Assembly: GCA_011525785.1 (NCBI GenBank)
Contig: WYBT01000004.1
Location: forward strand, 1 to 64,000
Direction: 5' to 3'
Length of the DNA stretch: 64,000 nucleotides
DNA from: Planctomycetaceae bacterium
GTDB taxonomy: Bacteria; Planctomycetota; UBA1135; GCA-002686595
Shown here one piece after another: positions 26,664 to 35,321 of the stretch. Each line of letters begins with the position of its first letter. The first letter of the stretch is position 1. Below the pieces are notes generated by a model. It had not been told where the DNA came from. It did no database searches and saw only the letters and a list, made by a program, of their open reading frames with translations. The position numbers were made by a program, and so were the translations under genes.

Positions 26664-27653
26664 ATGGGATCACGCGTTGCGGTCGGAATCGCGGGCACGG
26701 GCATTTGCGCCGCGCCGCGGGTGATGACCAACCACGACTTCGCGAAGCTGGTCGACACCTCCGACGAGTGGATCGTTCAGCGGACCGGCATCCGCGAGCG
26801 GCGTTTCGTCGCGCCGGAACAGGCCACCAGCGACCTGTGCATCGAGGCTGGACGCCAGGCCTTGACGGCTGCCGGGATCACGCCCGCCGAACTCGATCTC
26901 GTCATCGTCGGAACGCTCACGCCGGACTACCTGCTGCCGGCCTGCGCCACACTGGTTCAGAGCGCGCTGGGAGCGACGAACGCAGGTGCGTTCGACGTCA
27001 ACGCGGCTTGCACCGGCTTCCTCACCGCGCTGCACACCGGCGAGTGCTTCGTCGCCGCCGGCCGCGCGCGCAACGTGCTGACGATCGGAGCGGAGAGCCT
27101 CTCGCGCTTCCTGGACATGAGCGATCGGACGTCGTGCATCCTGTTCGGCGACGGCGCGGGCGCAGCAGTGCTGCGTCCGCACGCCGAGTGCGGACGCGGA
27201 GAGATCCTGCGCACGACCTTGGGCGCCGACGGCTCGGGCTACGACCTGATCCACATGAAGGGCGGCGGCGCGCGTGTGCCGCCCACGGCGGAGAGCCTCG
27301 CGCGGGGCGACCACTTCATCCGCTTGCGCGGTCGCGAGGTGTTCCGCTTCGCGGTCACCAAGATGAGCGAGCTGATCCAGCAGATGGTCGAGGGCTACGA
27401 CCCCGCCGACGTCAGCGTCGTGGTTCCGCACCAGGTCAACGCGCGCATCATCGAGGCGGCGATCGAGCGACTGGGCTGGCCCATGGAGCGCGTGTTCGTG
27501 AACATCGACAAGTACGGCAACACGTCGGCTGCCACGGTGCCCATGGCGTTCCACGAAGCGCTCGAGCAGGGCCGTGTCGAGCCGGGCAAGCTGGTGGTCT
27601 TCGTGGCCTTCGGCGCGGGCTTGACCTGGGGCGGCACGCTGATCCGCTGGTAG
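26664..27653 (+). CDS. fabH: 3-oxoacyl-ACP synthase III (FabH)
   Basis: A 329-residue thiolase-fold condensing enzyme that starts fatty-acid synthesis from acetyl-CoA and malonyl-ACP. The catalytic triad is visible: Cys in FDVNAACTGFLTALHTGE, His in VVVPHQVNARIIEA, Asn in DKYGNTSAATVPMA. TSDEWIVQRTGIRERRF near the N-terminus and FVAFGAGLTWGGTLIRW at the end complete the family pattern. The ATG at 26664 matches the family start (GSRVAVGIAGTG). Confidence 0.96.
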   Translation: MGSRVAVGIAGTGICAAPRVMTNHDFAKLVDTSDEWIVQRTGIRERRFVAPEQATSDLCIEAGRQALTAAGITPAELDLVIVGTLTPDYLLPACATLVQSALGATNAGAFDVNAACTGFLTALHTGECFVAAGRARNVLTIGAESLSRFLDMSDRTSCILFGDGAGAAVLRPHAECGRGEILRTTLGADGSGYDLIHMKGGGARVPPTAESLARGDHFIRLRGREVFRFAVTKMSELIQQMVEGYDPADVSVVVPHQVNARIIEAAIERLGWPMERVFVNIDKYGNTSAATVPMAFHEALEQGRVEPGKLVVFVAFGAGLTWGGTLIRW

Positions 27654-27724
27654 TCCGTCGAGACCTCACGCACCCCTTCGTCCCCGGCTCTCTCGTCCCG
27701 TCGCTTTCGTCTGCGGAGATCGTG

Positions 27725-28651
27725 TTGCAAGAAGCTGTTCTATTCCCCGGTCAAGGCGCCCAGTTCGAAGGCATGGGGCGCGATTGGTGCGAGGCCTTTC
27801 CGATCGCGCGCGAGACCTTCGCGAGCGCCTCGCGCGCTCTGGGTTTCTCGCTCGAGCAGGCCTGCTGGTCGAGCGGCGAAGCGGTGAACCGCACCGACAT
27901 CGCGCAGCCCGGCATCCTCGTCACTTCCGTCGCCATCGTGCGCGTGCTCGAGCAGCGTGGCCTCGAGCGCTTCGCCACGCCGCTCACGGCCGGTCTCTCG
28001 CTGGGCGAGTACACCGCCCTGTGGTGGGCTGGCGCGCTCGAGTTCGAAGACGCTGTGCGCCTCGTGCGACTGCGCGGCGAAGCGATGCAGCGGGCGAGCG
28101 AGCTGCGGCCCAGCGGCATGTGCAGCTTGATGGGCGCGACACGCGAACAAGCGCAGGCATTGGCCGCTGTCGGCGCGCAGCGCGGAATCTGCTCGGTGGC
28201 CAACTTGAACGCCCCTGGCCAGGTGATCGTGAGTGGGGAGTTCGCTGCGCTCGACGCAGTGGAAGCAGCGGCCAAGGAGCACGGCGTGCGCCGCACCAAG
28301 CGCCTCGTCGTCGCCGGCGCGTTCCACTCGGAGTGCATGCGGCCGGCGGCCGAGGAGTTGGCGGCCGCGCTGGCGCAGGTCGAGGTGCGCTCGCCGCGCA
28401 TGCCGGTGCTCTCCAATGTCGACGCGGCGTCGGTCAGCGATCCGGCCGCGATCAAGCAGCGCCTCGCGCAGCAGGTGTGCGCACCGGTTTTGTGGGAGGA
28501 GAGCATGCGCCGTGCGCTCGCGTCAGGCGTCACCAGGTTTCTCGAACCCGGCCCCGGTCGCGTGCTCGCCGGACTGATGGGCAAGATCGATGAGGCCGCG
28601 ATCGTGCGCGCCGCAGCCGTTCCCAGCGACCTCGATCTGACCTCGGTTTGA
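27725..28651 (+). CDS. fabD: Malonyl-CoA:ACP transacylase (FabD)
   Basis: A 308-residue alpha/beta-hydrolase-like transacylase that loads malonate on ACP. The start is AVLFPGQGAQFEGMGRDW. The nucleophile Ser is in TAGLSLGEYTAL (most proteins have GHSxGE; here the residue before Ser is Leu). The catalytic His is in VAGAFHSECM, and VANLNAPGQVIVSGE is conserved. Start: TTG at 27725, with GGAG 6 bases upstream; a GTG one codon earlier is too close to that site. It follows fabH by 71 bases. Confidence 0.93.
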   Translation: MQEAVLFPGQGAQFEGMGRDWCEAFPIARETFASASRALGFSLEQACWSSGEAVNRTDIAQPGILVTSVAIVRVLEQRGLERFATPLTAGLSLGEYTALWWAGALEFEDAVRLVRLRGEAMQRASELRPSGMCSLMGATREQAQALAAVGAQRGICSVANLNAPGQVIVSGEFAALDAVEAAAKEHGVRRTKRLVVAGAFHSECMRPAAEELAAALAQVEVRSPRMPVLSNVDAASVSDPAAIKQRLAQQVCAPVLWEESMRRALASGVTRFLEPGPGRVLAGLMGKIDEAAIVRAAAVPSDLDLTSV

Positions 28652-28772
28652 ACTCGATTCCGGCGCGGCCGCGAGCGGAACGAAGGTCGCAGGTGGCGCG
28701 CGATGCGCCGCGCGGCCACTTGCAAAGCGCTCGCCCCCGCGTTCGAATCCCCCCGCAACCCCGCGAAATCCA

Positions 28773-29525
28773 TTGAGCGAGATCGAACAGCACCTGCACG
28801 GGAAAGTCGCCGTCGTGACCGGCGCGTCCCGCGGCATCGGTCGGGCCATCGCCCTCCGCTTGGCGGCGCGCGGCGCTGCCGTCGCCTGTGTCGCGACCAG
28901 CGCTGACCGAGCCCGCGACACGGCGCAGGCATGCGCGCAGGCCGGCGTTCGAGCGAGCGCCTACGGCGTCGACGTGGGGACCACCGACGCGGTCGCCGAA
29001 CTGGTGAGCCAGGTGCAAGCCGAACTCGGTGGACTGGACCTGCTGGTCAACAACGCCGGCATCACCCGCGATCAACTCCTGCTGCGCATGAGCGAAGCGG
29101 ACTTCGACGCGGTCGTGAACACCAACCTCAAGGGCGCGTGGAACTTCATCCGCGCCGCCTCCCGGCCGCTGATGAAGTCGCGCGGTCGGATCATCAACAT
29201 CGCCTCCGTAGTGGGCTTGACGGGCAACGCCGGCCAGGCCAACTACGCCGCCAGCAAGGCCGGACTGATCGGCCTGACGCGCTCGGTCGCCAAGGAACTC
29301 GCCTCGCGGCAGGTGTGCTGCAACGCCGTTGCGCCGGGCTACATCGACACCGACATGACCGCCGCGATCGACCCCAAGGCGCGCGAAGCGCTGCTCGGGG
29401 CCATTCCGCTCGGTCGCACGGGGCTCGCCGAAGAGGTCGCGCTCGCAGTCGACTTCCTGGCCGGACCGGGCGGCGCCTACATCACCGGCCAAGTGCTGGT
29501 CGTCGACGGCGGGCTCTCGCTGTGA
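28773..29525 (+). CDS. fabG: 3-oxoacyl-ACP reductase (FabG)
   Basis: A 250-residue short-chain dehydrogenase that reduces 3-oxoacyl-ACP with NADPH. The Rossmann motif is [18 protein letters not shown], followed by [13 protein letters not shown], the catalytic Ser in [12 protein letters not shown], and Tyr/Lys in [19 protein letters not shown]. The end [15 protein letters not shown] is typical. The only workable start is TTG at 28773; no Shine-Dalgarno is evident. It lies between fabD and acpP, as in many bacteria. Confidence 0.95.
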   Translation: MSEIEQHLHGKVAVVTGASRGIGRAIALRLAARGAAVACVATSADRARDTAQACAQAGVRASAYGVDVGTTDAVAELVSQVQAELGGLDLLVNNAGITRDQLLLRMSEADFDAVVNTNLKGAWNFIRAASRPLMKSRGRIINIASVVGLTGNAGQANYAASKAGLIGLTRSVAKELASRQVCCNAVAPGYIDTDMTAAIDPKAREALLGAIPLGRTGLAEEVALAVDFLAGPGGAYITGQVLVVDGGLSL

Positions 29526-29634
29526 GGCCGAACGCCCTGGCGCGAGCCTCCCATGTTTTCACGGCAACGGGCGCGCGTCGTCCGGCGCCGCGTCCTCCAA
29601 GCACCTACTAGACCCCCAAACGGAGAACACCACG

Positions 29635-29874
29635 GTGAGCAACGGCTCGATCGAAGAGCGCGTAAGGAAGATCGTCTGCAATCAAATGTCGGTGCCCGAG
29701 GAGAAGGTCACGCGCGAGACCTCGTTCATCAACGACCTCGGCGCGGACTCCCTCGACACCGTCGAGCTGGTGATGGAGTTCGAGGACGAGTTCGAGATCT
29801 CGATCCCCGACGAGGATGCCGAGAAGATCCAGACTGTCGGCAACGCGATCGACTACATCCAGTCGAAGAGCTGA
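29635..29874 (+). CDS. acpP: Acyl carrier protein
   Basis: A 79-residue acidic four-helix carrier. The phosphopantetheine attachment serine is in the DSL of [20 protein letters not shown]. The C-terminal helix [13 protein letters not shown] is intact. The GTG start has GGAG 9 bases upstream. It carries the growing chain for FabH, FabD, FabG and FabF encoded on either side. Confidence 0.97.
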   Translation: MSNGSIEERVRKIVCNQMSVPEEKVTRETSFINDLGADSLDTVELVMEFEDEFEISIPDEDAEKIQTVGNAIDYIQSKS

Positions 29875-30116
29875 GCGGCGCGGCGGCAGCGACGGCGGGC
29901 ACGACGTGATGGCCGAGCGCCAGCACGACGTGCTGGCCCCCTGCCGCGGAGCCGGCGGTGCGAAGGCCACGCTGCGAAGGCGAACCGACGTCCCCGCCTC
30001 CTGCTCACCGCCTCCGCGCCGCGCGCACGCTGCGCGCTGAGCCGGGGAGTACGAGGAGCGAAGCGGCCATCCAATCCAAGGTCAGAGCTGCCCCGCGAGG
30101 GCACAGGCGGATCGAA

Positions 30117-31358
30117 ATGCGACGGGTAGTCATCACGGGACTGGGCGCGATCAACGCGCTGGGCAACGACGTCGAGACGACGTGGAACCGGCTGCTCCGC
30201 GGCGAGAGCGGCGTGAGCTTGATCACGCGCTTCGACGTGTCGGAGCATCCCGTGAAGTTCGCGGCCCAGGTCGCGCTCGATCCGTTGCAGCACTTCCAGG
30301 GACCCGACCTGCGCAAGCTCGACCCGTTCACCATGTGGGCCCTGGTCGCGGCCGACGAGGCCTTTCGGGACGCGGGACTGCAGCCGGCGACCCTCGCTGA
30401 GCCCCTGCGCGAGCGCATTGGGTGCATCATCGGCACCGGCATCGGCGGCATCACCGGCATCGAAGAGCAGCACCTGGGGCTGACCGAGCGCGGTCCGCGC
30501 CGCGTGAGCCCGCACTTCGTGCCCAAGATCATGGCCAACGCCGTCAGCGGCCAGGTCGCGATCCGCCACGGTCTGATGGGCACCTGCTTCACGACCTCCA
30601 GCGCCTGCGCATCCGCCGGTCACGCCATCGGCATGGCCTGGCGCGCGATCCAGTGGGACGACGCCGACATCGTGATCACCGGCGGCTCCGAGAGCGCCAC
30701 CACACCGTTGTCGCTCGCCGGCTTCGCCAACATGAAGGCGCTGTCGACGCGCAACGACGACCCCGCCGCGGCCTCGCGCCCCTTCGACAAGGACCGCGAC
30801 GGGTTCGTGATGGGGGAGGGCTGTGGAATCCTGATCTTCGAAGAGCTCGAGCACGCCCGTCGCCGTGGAGCGCGCATCTACGCCGAGGTGAAGGGCTACG
30901 GCTCGACCGACGACGCGCACCACATCACGGCGCCGGAGGAGTCCGGCCGCGGTCCGGCGCGCGCCCTGCGTGAGGCGTTGCGCCATGCCCGGCTCGATGC
31001 GACCTCGATCGACTACATCAACGCGCACGGCACGAGCACGCCCTACAACGACGCCATCGAAACGCGCGCCATCAAGCTGGTGCTCGGCGACCACGCGCGC
31101 AAAGTGGCGATCTCCTCCACCAAGTCGATGGTCGGGCACCTGCTGGGCGCCTCGGCGGCGGTCGAACTGGTGGTGACGGCCTTGAGCGTGCACCGCGGCG
31201 TCGCCCACCCCACGCGCAACTACACCACGCCCGACCCCGAGTGCGACCTGGACTACATCCCCGGCGCCGCGCGCGAGTTCGCGATCCGCAACGCGCTCTC
31301 GAACTCGCTGGGCTTCGGCGGGCACAACGTTTCGATCTGCATCGGCCAGGTCGACTGA
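30117..31358 (+). CDS. fabF: 3-oxoacyl-ACP synthase II (FabF)
   Basis: A 413-residue elongating condensing enzyme. The catalytic Cys lies in TTSSACASAGHAIGMAWRAI, and the two His in YINAHGTSTPYND and STKSMVGHLLGASAAVE. MRRVVITGLGAINALGNDVE begins the protein; NALSNSLGFGGHNVSICI ends it. The ATG at 30117 has AGGCGG 6 bases before it. The gene closes the fatty-acid part of the cluster, 242 bases after acpP. Confidence 0.96.
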   Translation: MRRVVITGLGAINALGNDVETTWNRLLRGESGVSLITRFDVSEHPVKFAAQVALDPLQHFQGPDLRKLDPFTMWALVAADEAFRDAGLQPATLAEPLRERIGCIIGTGIGGITGIEEQHLGLTERGPRRVSPHFVPKIMANAVSGQVAIRHGLMGTCFTTSSACASAGHAIGMAWRAIQWDDADIVITGGSESATTPLSLAGFANMKALSTRNDDPAAASRPFDKDRDGFVMGEGCGILIFEELEHARRRGARIYAEVKGYGSTDDAHHITAPEESGRGPARALREALRHARLDATSIDYINAHGTSTPYNDAIETRAIKLVLGDHARKVAISSTKSMVGHLLGASAAVELVVTALSVHRGVAHPTRNYTTPDPECDLDYIPGAAREFAIRNALSNSLGFGGHNVSICIGQVD

Positions 31359-31441
31359 AGGCGCACGACGCGCGATCCCCATCCTGCGCGGTTCGACCGG
31401 TCGGGCCGCAACCCATTCACGCCACACCAGCGGAGACGAAG

Positions 31442-31792
31442 ATGCAGAAGAAGTTCCAAGAGATCCTCCACCGCTACAAGGTCGAAGTTTTCCACCGCGA
31501 GCACGACAAGTCGAGCGTCGGCGATTTCACCAAGCAGTGCCTGCACGTGACCGAAGACGTGCTCCAGCAGAAGTACCACTTCCACTTCCACAAGCTGCCC
31601 GACGCCAACCGCGCCGAGATCATCAACATGATCAACAACTACGTGCGCGAGGCGATCCTGCCGCCGGTGATCGAGAAGCTCGTCGAGCGCCAACTGCGCC
31701 TGGAGCAGCGGCTCGAGGCCATGCTCAACATGAACCGCGAAGTCCTGGAGGCGCTGTCCGAGGACCGCGCCACCAGCGGCGCCAAGCACTGA
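31442..31792 (+). CDS. Conserved-looking 116-residue protein, unknown
   Basis: ATG at 31442 with GGAG 6 bases upstream; the stop is 14 bases before the next gene. The sequence is helical and starts MQKKFQEILHRYKVEVFHRE, with a His-rich stretch (YHFHFHKL), then a long amphipathic helix (EKLVERQLRLEQRLEAMLNM). No known motif. The position between fabF and a nucleotide-sugar gene, with no gaps, argues for a real product cotranscribed with lipid and wall genes. A coiled-coil partner of a cluster enzyme is one guess only. Confidence 0.7.
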   Translation: MQKKFQEILHRYKVEVFHREHDKSSVGDFTKQCLHVTEDVLQQKYHFHFHKLPDANRAEIINMINNYVREAILPPVIEKLVERQLRLEQRLEAMLNMNREVLEALSEDRATSGAKH

Positions 31793-31806
31793 TCGACGCA
31801 CCCGCC

Positions 31807-33201
31807 GTGGACGCACGCGAGTCGCGGCTGCGCGAGCGCGCGGCCCAGGCCGGACAGGGGCACCTGTTCGCCGATTTCGAGCAGTTGGCGCCCGCGCAGC
31901 GCCAGCACCTGCTGGAGCAGATCGAGGCGCTGGACTTCGAGCAGATCCGTCGCCACGCGGAGCTCCTGCGCGAGGCGGCGCCGGTCGCGCCCGCCGACCT
32001 GGCCCCGGCGCCGATGTTTCCGCTCGAGCGCGACGCTCAGCACGAACGGCTGGCGGAGCGCGCCGTCGAGCAGGGGGCCCGGGCGCTGGCGCGCGGTGAG
32101 GTCGGCTTCCTGGTCGTCGCCGGGGGCCAGGCCTCGCGCCTTGGGTACGACGGGCCCAAGGGGGCGTTCCCCATCGGCCCGCTCAGCGAGGCGACGCTGT
32201 TCGAACTCTTCGCGCGGCGCGTGAAGGCCGCGTCGCTCCGCTACGGCGTGCGCATGCCGTGGTATGTGATGACGTCGCTCGCGAACGACGCCGCCACGCG
32301 CGCCTTCTTCGAGACGCACGAGTGGTTCGGCCTGCCGCCCGAGGACGTCGTCTTCTTCAGCCAGGCCATGGCGCCGGCGCTGGACTTCGAGGGCCGGGTT
32401 CTGCTCTCGGGGCCCGGCGAGTTGTTCCTGGCGCCCAACGGCCATGGCGGAACCCTCTCGGCCCTGGCCCAGTCGGGAGCGCTCGACGACGCGCTGCGCC
32501 GCGGCTTGCGGCGGCTGTCGTACTTCCAGGTGGACAATCCCCTGGCGATCATCGCCGATCCGCTGTTCCTGGGCCTGCACGAGCTCGAAGGCGCGCGCAT
32601 GTCGAGCAAGGTTGTGGCCAAGCGCGACGCCCATGAGAAGGTCGGCGTGATCGGACGCATCGACGGCCGCTACGGCTGCATCGAGTACTCCGACCTCGCG
32701 CCGCAGTTGCGCGAGGCGCGCGACGAGTCCGGCCGACTGCGCTTCCGCGCGGGCAACATCGCGTTGCACGTGATCGAACTGGACTTCATCGACGAACTGG
32801 TCGGTGGCGGACTGCAGCTCCCCTGGCACGTCGCGCGCAAGTCGATGAACGTGTGGGAGGCCGGGCGCATGGTCCAGCGTCAGGGCGCGAAGTTCGAGAC
32901 CTTCGTGTTCGATGCCCTGGCGCGCTCGCCGCGCAGCGTCGTGCTCGAGGTCGAGCGCGCGCGCGAGTTCAGTCCGGTCAAGAACGCGAGCGGAGAGGAC
33001 TCGCCCGACACGACGCGGGCGGATCTGCGGCGCCTGCACGCGCGCTGGGTTGCGGCGGCTGGATTGCCGCCGCCGCCGACGGCTGAGGACGGACTGCCGC
33101 TGGTGGAGATCGATCCGCTCTTCGCCGACGACGAACACAGCTTTCGCGCGCGCGCTGGCGTTGCGCCGCAGCCTCACCGCCGCGGGCACTGGTACCGATG
33201 A
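31807..33201 (+). CDS. UDP-N-acetylhexosamine pyrophosphorylase-like (eukaryotic UAP type)
   Basis: A 464-residue UDP-sugar pyrophosphorylase. The nucleotide loop LVVAGGQASRLGYDGPKGAF, the segment LAPNGHGGTLSALAQSG, the metal/uridine region YFQVDNPLAIIADP, GVIGRIDGRYGCIEYSDL, and REFSPVKNASGEDSPDTTRA are signatures of the UAP1/AGX group, which makes UDP-GlcNAc from GlcNAc-1-P and UTP. Most bacteria use the unrelated GlmU. GTG at 31807 is the likely start, 14 bases after the previous stop. Overlap with ddl (ATGA) suggests it feeds peptidoglycan precursor synthesis. Glucose-1-P as substrate cannot be excluded. Confidence 0.85.
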   Translation: MDARESRLRERAAQAGQGHLFADFEQLAPAQRQHLLEQIEALDFEQIRRHAELLREAAPVAPADLAPAPMFPLERDAQHERLAERAVEQGARALARGEVGFLVVAGGQASRLGYDGPKGAFPIGPLSEATLFELFARRVKAASLRYGVRMPWYVMTSLANDAATRAFFETHEWFGLPPEDVVFFSQAMAPALDFEGRVLLSGPGELFLAPNGHGGTLSALAQSGALDDALRRGLRRLSYFQVDNPLAIIADPLFLGLHELEGARMSSKVVAKRDAHEKVGVIGRIDGRYGCIEYSDLAPQLREARDESGRLRFRAGNIALHVIELDFIDELVGGGLQLPWHVARKSMNVWEAGRMVQRQGAKFETFVFDALARSPRSVVLEVERAREFSPVKNASGEDSPDTTRADLRRLHARWVAAAGLPPPPTAEDGLPLVEIDPLFADDEHSFRARAGVAPQPHRRGHWYR

Positions 33202-34286
33202 CGCGCAGCGACGCGTGGGTCGACGACGCAGCCCGCACGTCGGCGCGTGGTGCGCAGCACGAGCTCCGCGTGGCCGTGCTGGGCGGGGGCGAGTCGGGCG
33301 AGCGGGAGGTGTCGCTGGCGAGCGCACGCGCCGTGTTCGCGGCCCTGAGCGCGCAGCGCTCCCATCCGCGCTGCTCGGTCGCCGTCGGTGAGCTGCGCCT
33401 GGTTCAGCTCGAACCCCGCGGCGTGTGGCGCCTGGGAGAGCGGGTCACCGACGCGATCGGGGCCCTGGGCGCGCTCGCTGACATCGAGGTGTTCTTCCTG
33501 TGCCTGCACGGCGGCGCCGGCGAGGACGGCACGTTGCAAGGGCTGCTCGCGAGCGCGGGCCGGCGCCACACCGGCTCGGGCGTGCAGGCCTCGGCGTTGT
33601 GCATGGACAAGCTCGCGCTGCGCGGACTGGCGCGCGAGCAAGGCCTGCGTGTCGCAGCGGGGGCGTGCATCGACGCCCGCAGTTGGAGCGCCGACCCGGC
33701 TGCGGCGCTGGCCCGTTGCGCCGCGTTGTCCGGGTCGGGCCTGGTGGTCAAGCCGCGGCGGGGCGGATCCTCGGTCGACACGGCGCTCATCGACGCTCCG
33801 GCCGCCGCGGGCGCGGCGATCGAGCGCGTGCTCGCGGGCGGCGACGACGCGCTCGTCGAGGAGCGCATCGGCGGCGTCGAGCTGTCGTGCGGAGTGCTGC
33901 AGTCGCGGGGCGGCGATGCGCACGCGCTGCCGCCAATCGAAATCCAGCCCGATGCCGGACGCTTCTTCGACTACGAACAGAAGTACTCCGCGGCGGGCGC
34001 GCGCGAGCTGTGTCCGCCGGTGAGCGTGGACACGCGCTCGATCGAGCGCGTGCGTGCGCTGGCCTTGCGGATCCACCGCGCCGCTGGCTGTCGCGGCTAC
34101 TCGCGCAGCGACTTCATCGTGCCGCGCGCCGCCGACGGCTTCGGCGAGCCCGTGCTGCTCGAGGTCAACACCTTGCCCGGGCTCACGGAGCGCTCTCTGC
34201 TTCCGCAGGAGGCCGCGGCAGTGGGCATCGGCTACGGCGAGCTGTGCCTGCGCATCCTCGAGAACGCTGTGGATCCGCAGACGTGA
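33198..34286 (+). CDS. ddl: D-alanine--D-alanine ligase
   Basis: A 362-residue ATP-grasp enzyme that makes the D-Ala-D-Ala dipeptide of peptidoglycan. Visible: VLGGGESGEREVSLASARAV at the N-terminus, FFLCLHGGAGEDGTLQGLL, ATP-binding KPRRGGSSVDTALID, EERIGGVELSCGVL, and the metal and substrate region EVNTLPGLTERSLLPQEAAA. All main motifs are intact. The start overlaps the previous stop (ATGA) and the stop overlaps dapB (GTGA), so translation is coupled across three genes. Confidence 0.94.
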   Translation: MTRSDAWVDDAARTSARGAQHELRVAVLGGGESGEREVSLASARAVFAALSAQRSHPRCSVAVGELRLVQLEPRGVWRLGERVTDAIGALGALADIEVFFLCLHGGAGEDGTLQGLLASAGRRHTGSGVQASALCMDKLALRGLAREQGLRVAAGACIDARSWSADPAAALARCAALSGSGLVVKPRRGGSSVDTALIDAPAAAGAAIERVLAGGDDALVEERIGGVELSCGVLQSRGGDAHALPPIEIQPDAGRFFDYEQKYSAAGARELCPPVSVDTRSIERVRALALRIHRAAGCRGYSRSDFIVPRAADGFGEPVLLEVNTLPGLTERSLLPQEAAAVGIGYGELCLRILENAVDPQT

Positions 34287-35038
34287 GTGAGCCGCAGATT
34301 CCCGTGGCCGTGATCGGCGCCCGCGGTCGACTCGGCGCGTTCGCTGCGAAGCTGTTTGCCGAGCATGCGCACTTCGAGCTGGTCGCGTGCTGGGAGCGCG
34401 GCGACGACTGGCCCGCGCGCGTCTCGGCCAGCGGAGCTCGGGTGGTCTTCGAGGCGACGCGCGCCGGCCTGGGGCATGCGCACGCACGCATCGTTCTCGA
34501 GCAGGGAGCGCGACCGTTGGTCGCGACCAGCGGCGTGACGCCCGAGCAAGTCGAGGATCTGGACGCGCTGGCGCGCAAGCGCTCCGCGGGCGGACTGGTC
34601 GTGCCGAACTTCAGCTTGGGCGCGTGGATCCTGCAGCGCGCGTGCGAACTCGCCGCGCCGCACTTCGAGCGCGCCGAGATCGTCGAAGCGCACCATGCAC
34701 GCAAGGCCGACGCGCCCTCGGGCACGGCTGCGGACACCGTGCGACGCATCACGGTGGCGCGCGCCAACGCAGGTTGTGCGCCGCTCGAAGCCGCCGGCAC
34801 GGGACACGCCGCGCGGGGCGAAGTGCGCGACGGCGTCGCGCTCCATTCGCTGCGCCTGCCGGGCGTTTATGCGCGCCAGGAAGTGCTCTTCTCGGGCGAG
34901 GGCGAGTTGTTCGCAGTGCGCCACGAGATGAGCGGTCCCGAGGCCTTTGGCGCCGGCATCGTGCTCGCGGCGCGCTACGTGAGCGCGTGCCAAGGAGTCG
35001 GGTTGGGGTTGGATCAGGTCCTGCGCTCCGCGTCGTGA
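34283..35038 (+). CDS. dapB: 4-hydroxy-tetrahydrodipicolinate reductase
   Basis: A 251-residue NAD(P)H-dependent enzyme of the lysine/diaminopimelate pathway. The nucleotide loop is VIGARGRLGAFAAKLF; the substrate signature EAHHARKADAPSGTAADTVR contains the catalytic His and Lys; LVVPNFSLGAWIL and FGAGIVLAARYVS are also typical. It starts with GTG inside the ddl stop. Its product leads to meso-diaminopimelate for cell-wall cross-links, consistent with ddl next to it. It ends the run that began at rpmF. Confidence 0.93.
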   Translation: MSEPQIPVAVIGARGRLGAFAAKLFAEHAHFELVACWERGDDWPARVSASGARVVFEATRAGLGHAHARIVLEQGARPLVATSGVTPEQVEDLDALARKRSAGGLVVPNFSLGAWILQRACELAAPHFERAEIVEAHHARKADAPSGTAADTVRRITVARANAGCAPLEAAGTGHAARGEVRDGVALHSLRLPGVYARQEVLFSGEGELFAVRHEMSGPEAFGAGIVLAARYVSACQGVGLGLDQVLRSAS

Positions 35039-35073
35039 GCGCGGCGCGCCCCGCTCGAGCGCGCGCCCGAGTG

Positions 35074-35102
35074 TGGACAGGCCCGCGGCGGCTTTGCATC
35101 AT
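35074..35102 (+). promoter_or_regulatory. Promoter for tRNA-Leu(CAA)
   Basis: TGGACA (35074-35079) and CATCAT (35097-35102) are 17 bases apart, 16 bases before the tRNA. This is a plausible sigma-70 promoter; the -10 is a moderate match. Confidence 0.5.
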
Positions 35103-35118
35103 TCGCGTCCCTCTCCAC

Positions 35119-35202
35119 GCCGGGGTGGCGGAACTGGCAGACGCGATGGATTCAAAATCCATTTCCCGCAAGGGAGTAAGGGTTCGATTCCCTTCCTCGG
35201 CA
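35119..35202 (+). tRNA. tRNA-Leu (anticodon CAA)
   Basis: GCCGGGG pairs with CCTCGGC (one G-T pair). The anticodon arm ATGGA-TTCAAAA-TCCAT gives CAA. A long variable arm (TTCCCGCAAGGGAGT) and a regular T arm follow. The discriminator is A, and the DNA continues CCC, so CCA is not encoded and must be added after transcription. Confidence 0.95.
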
Positions 35203-35321
35203 CCCGCTGTTGCAGGCGCTCGCGCCTGGGGCGGCGCAAGTCGCGTTGTTGCGCAGTGGCCGGAGACGCGCGGCGCGCGCGACGAGCGGGTTCAGCGCGC
35301 AGGCTGGACACGGAGGCCGTG

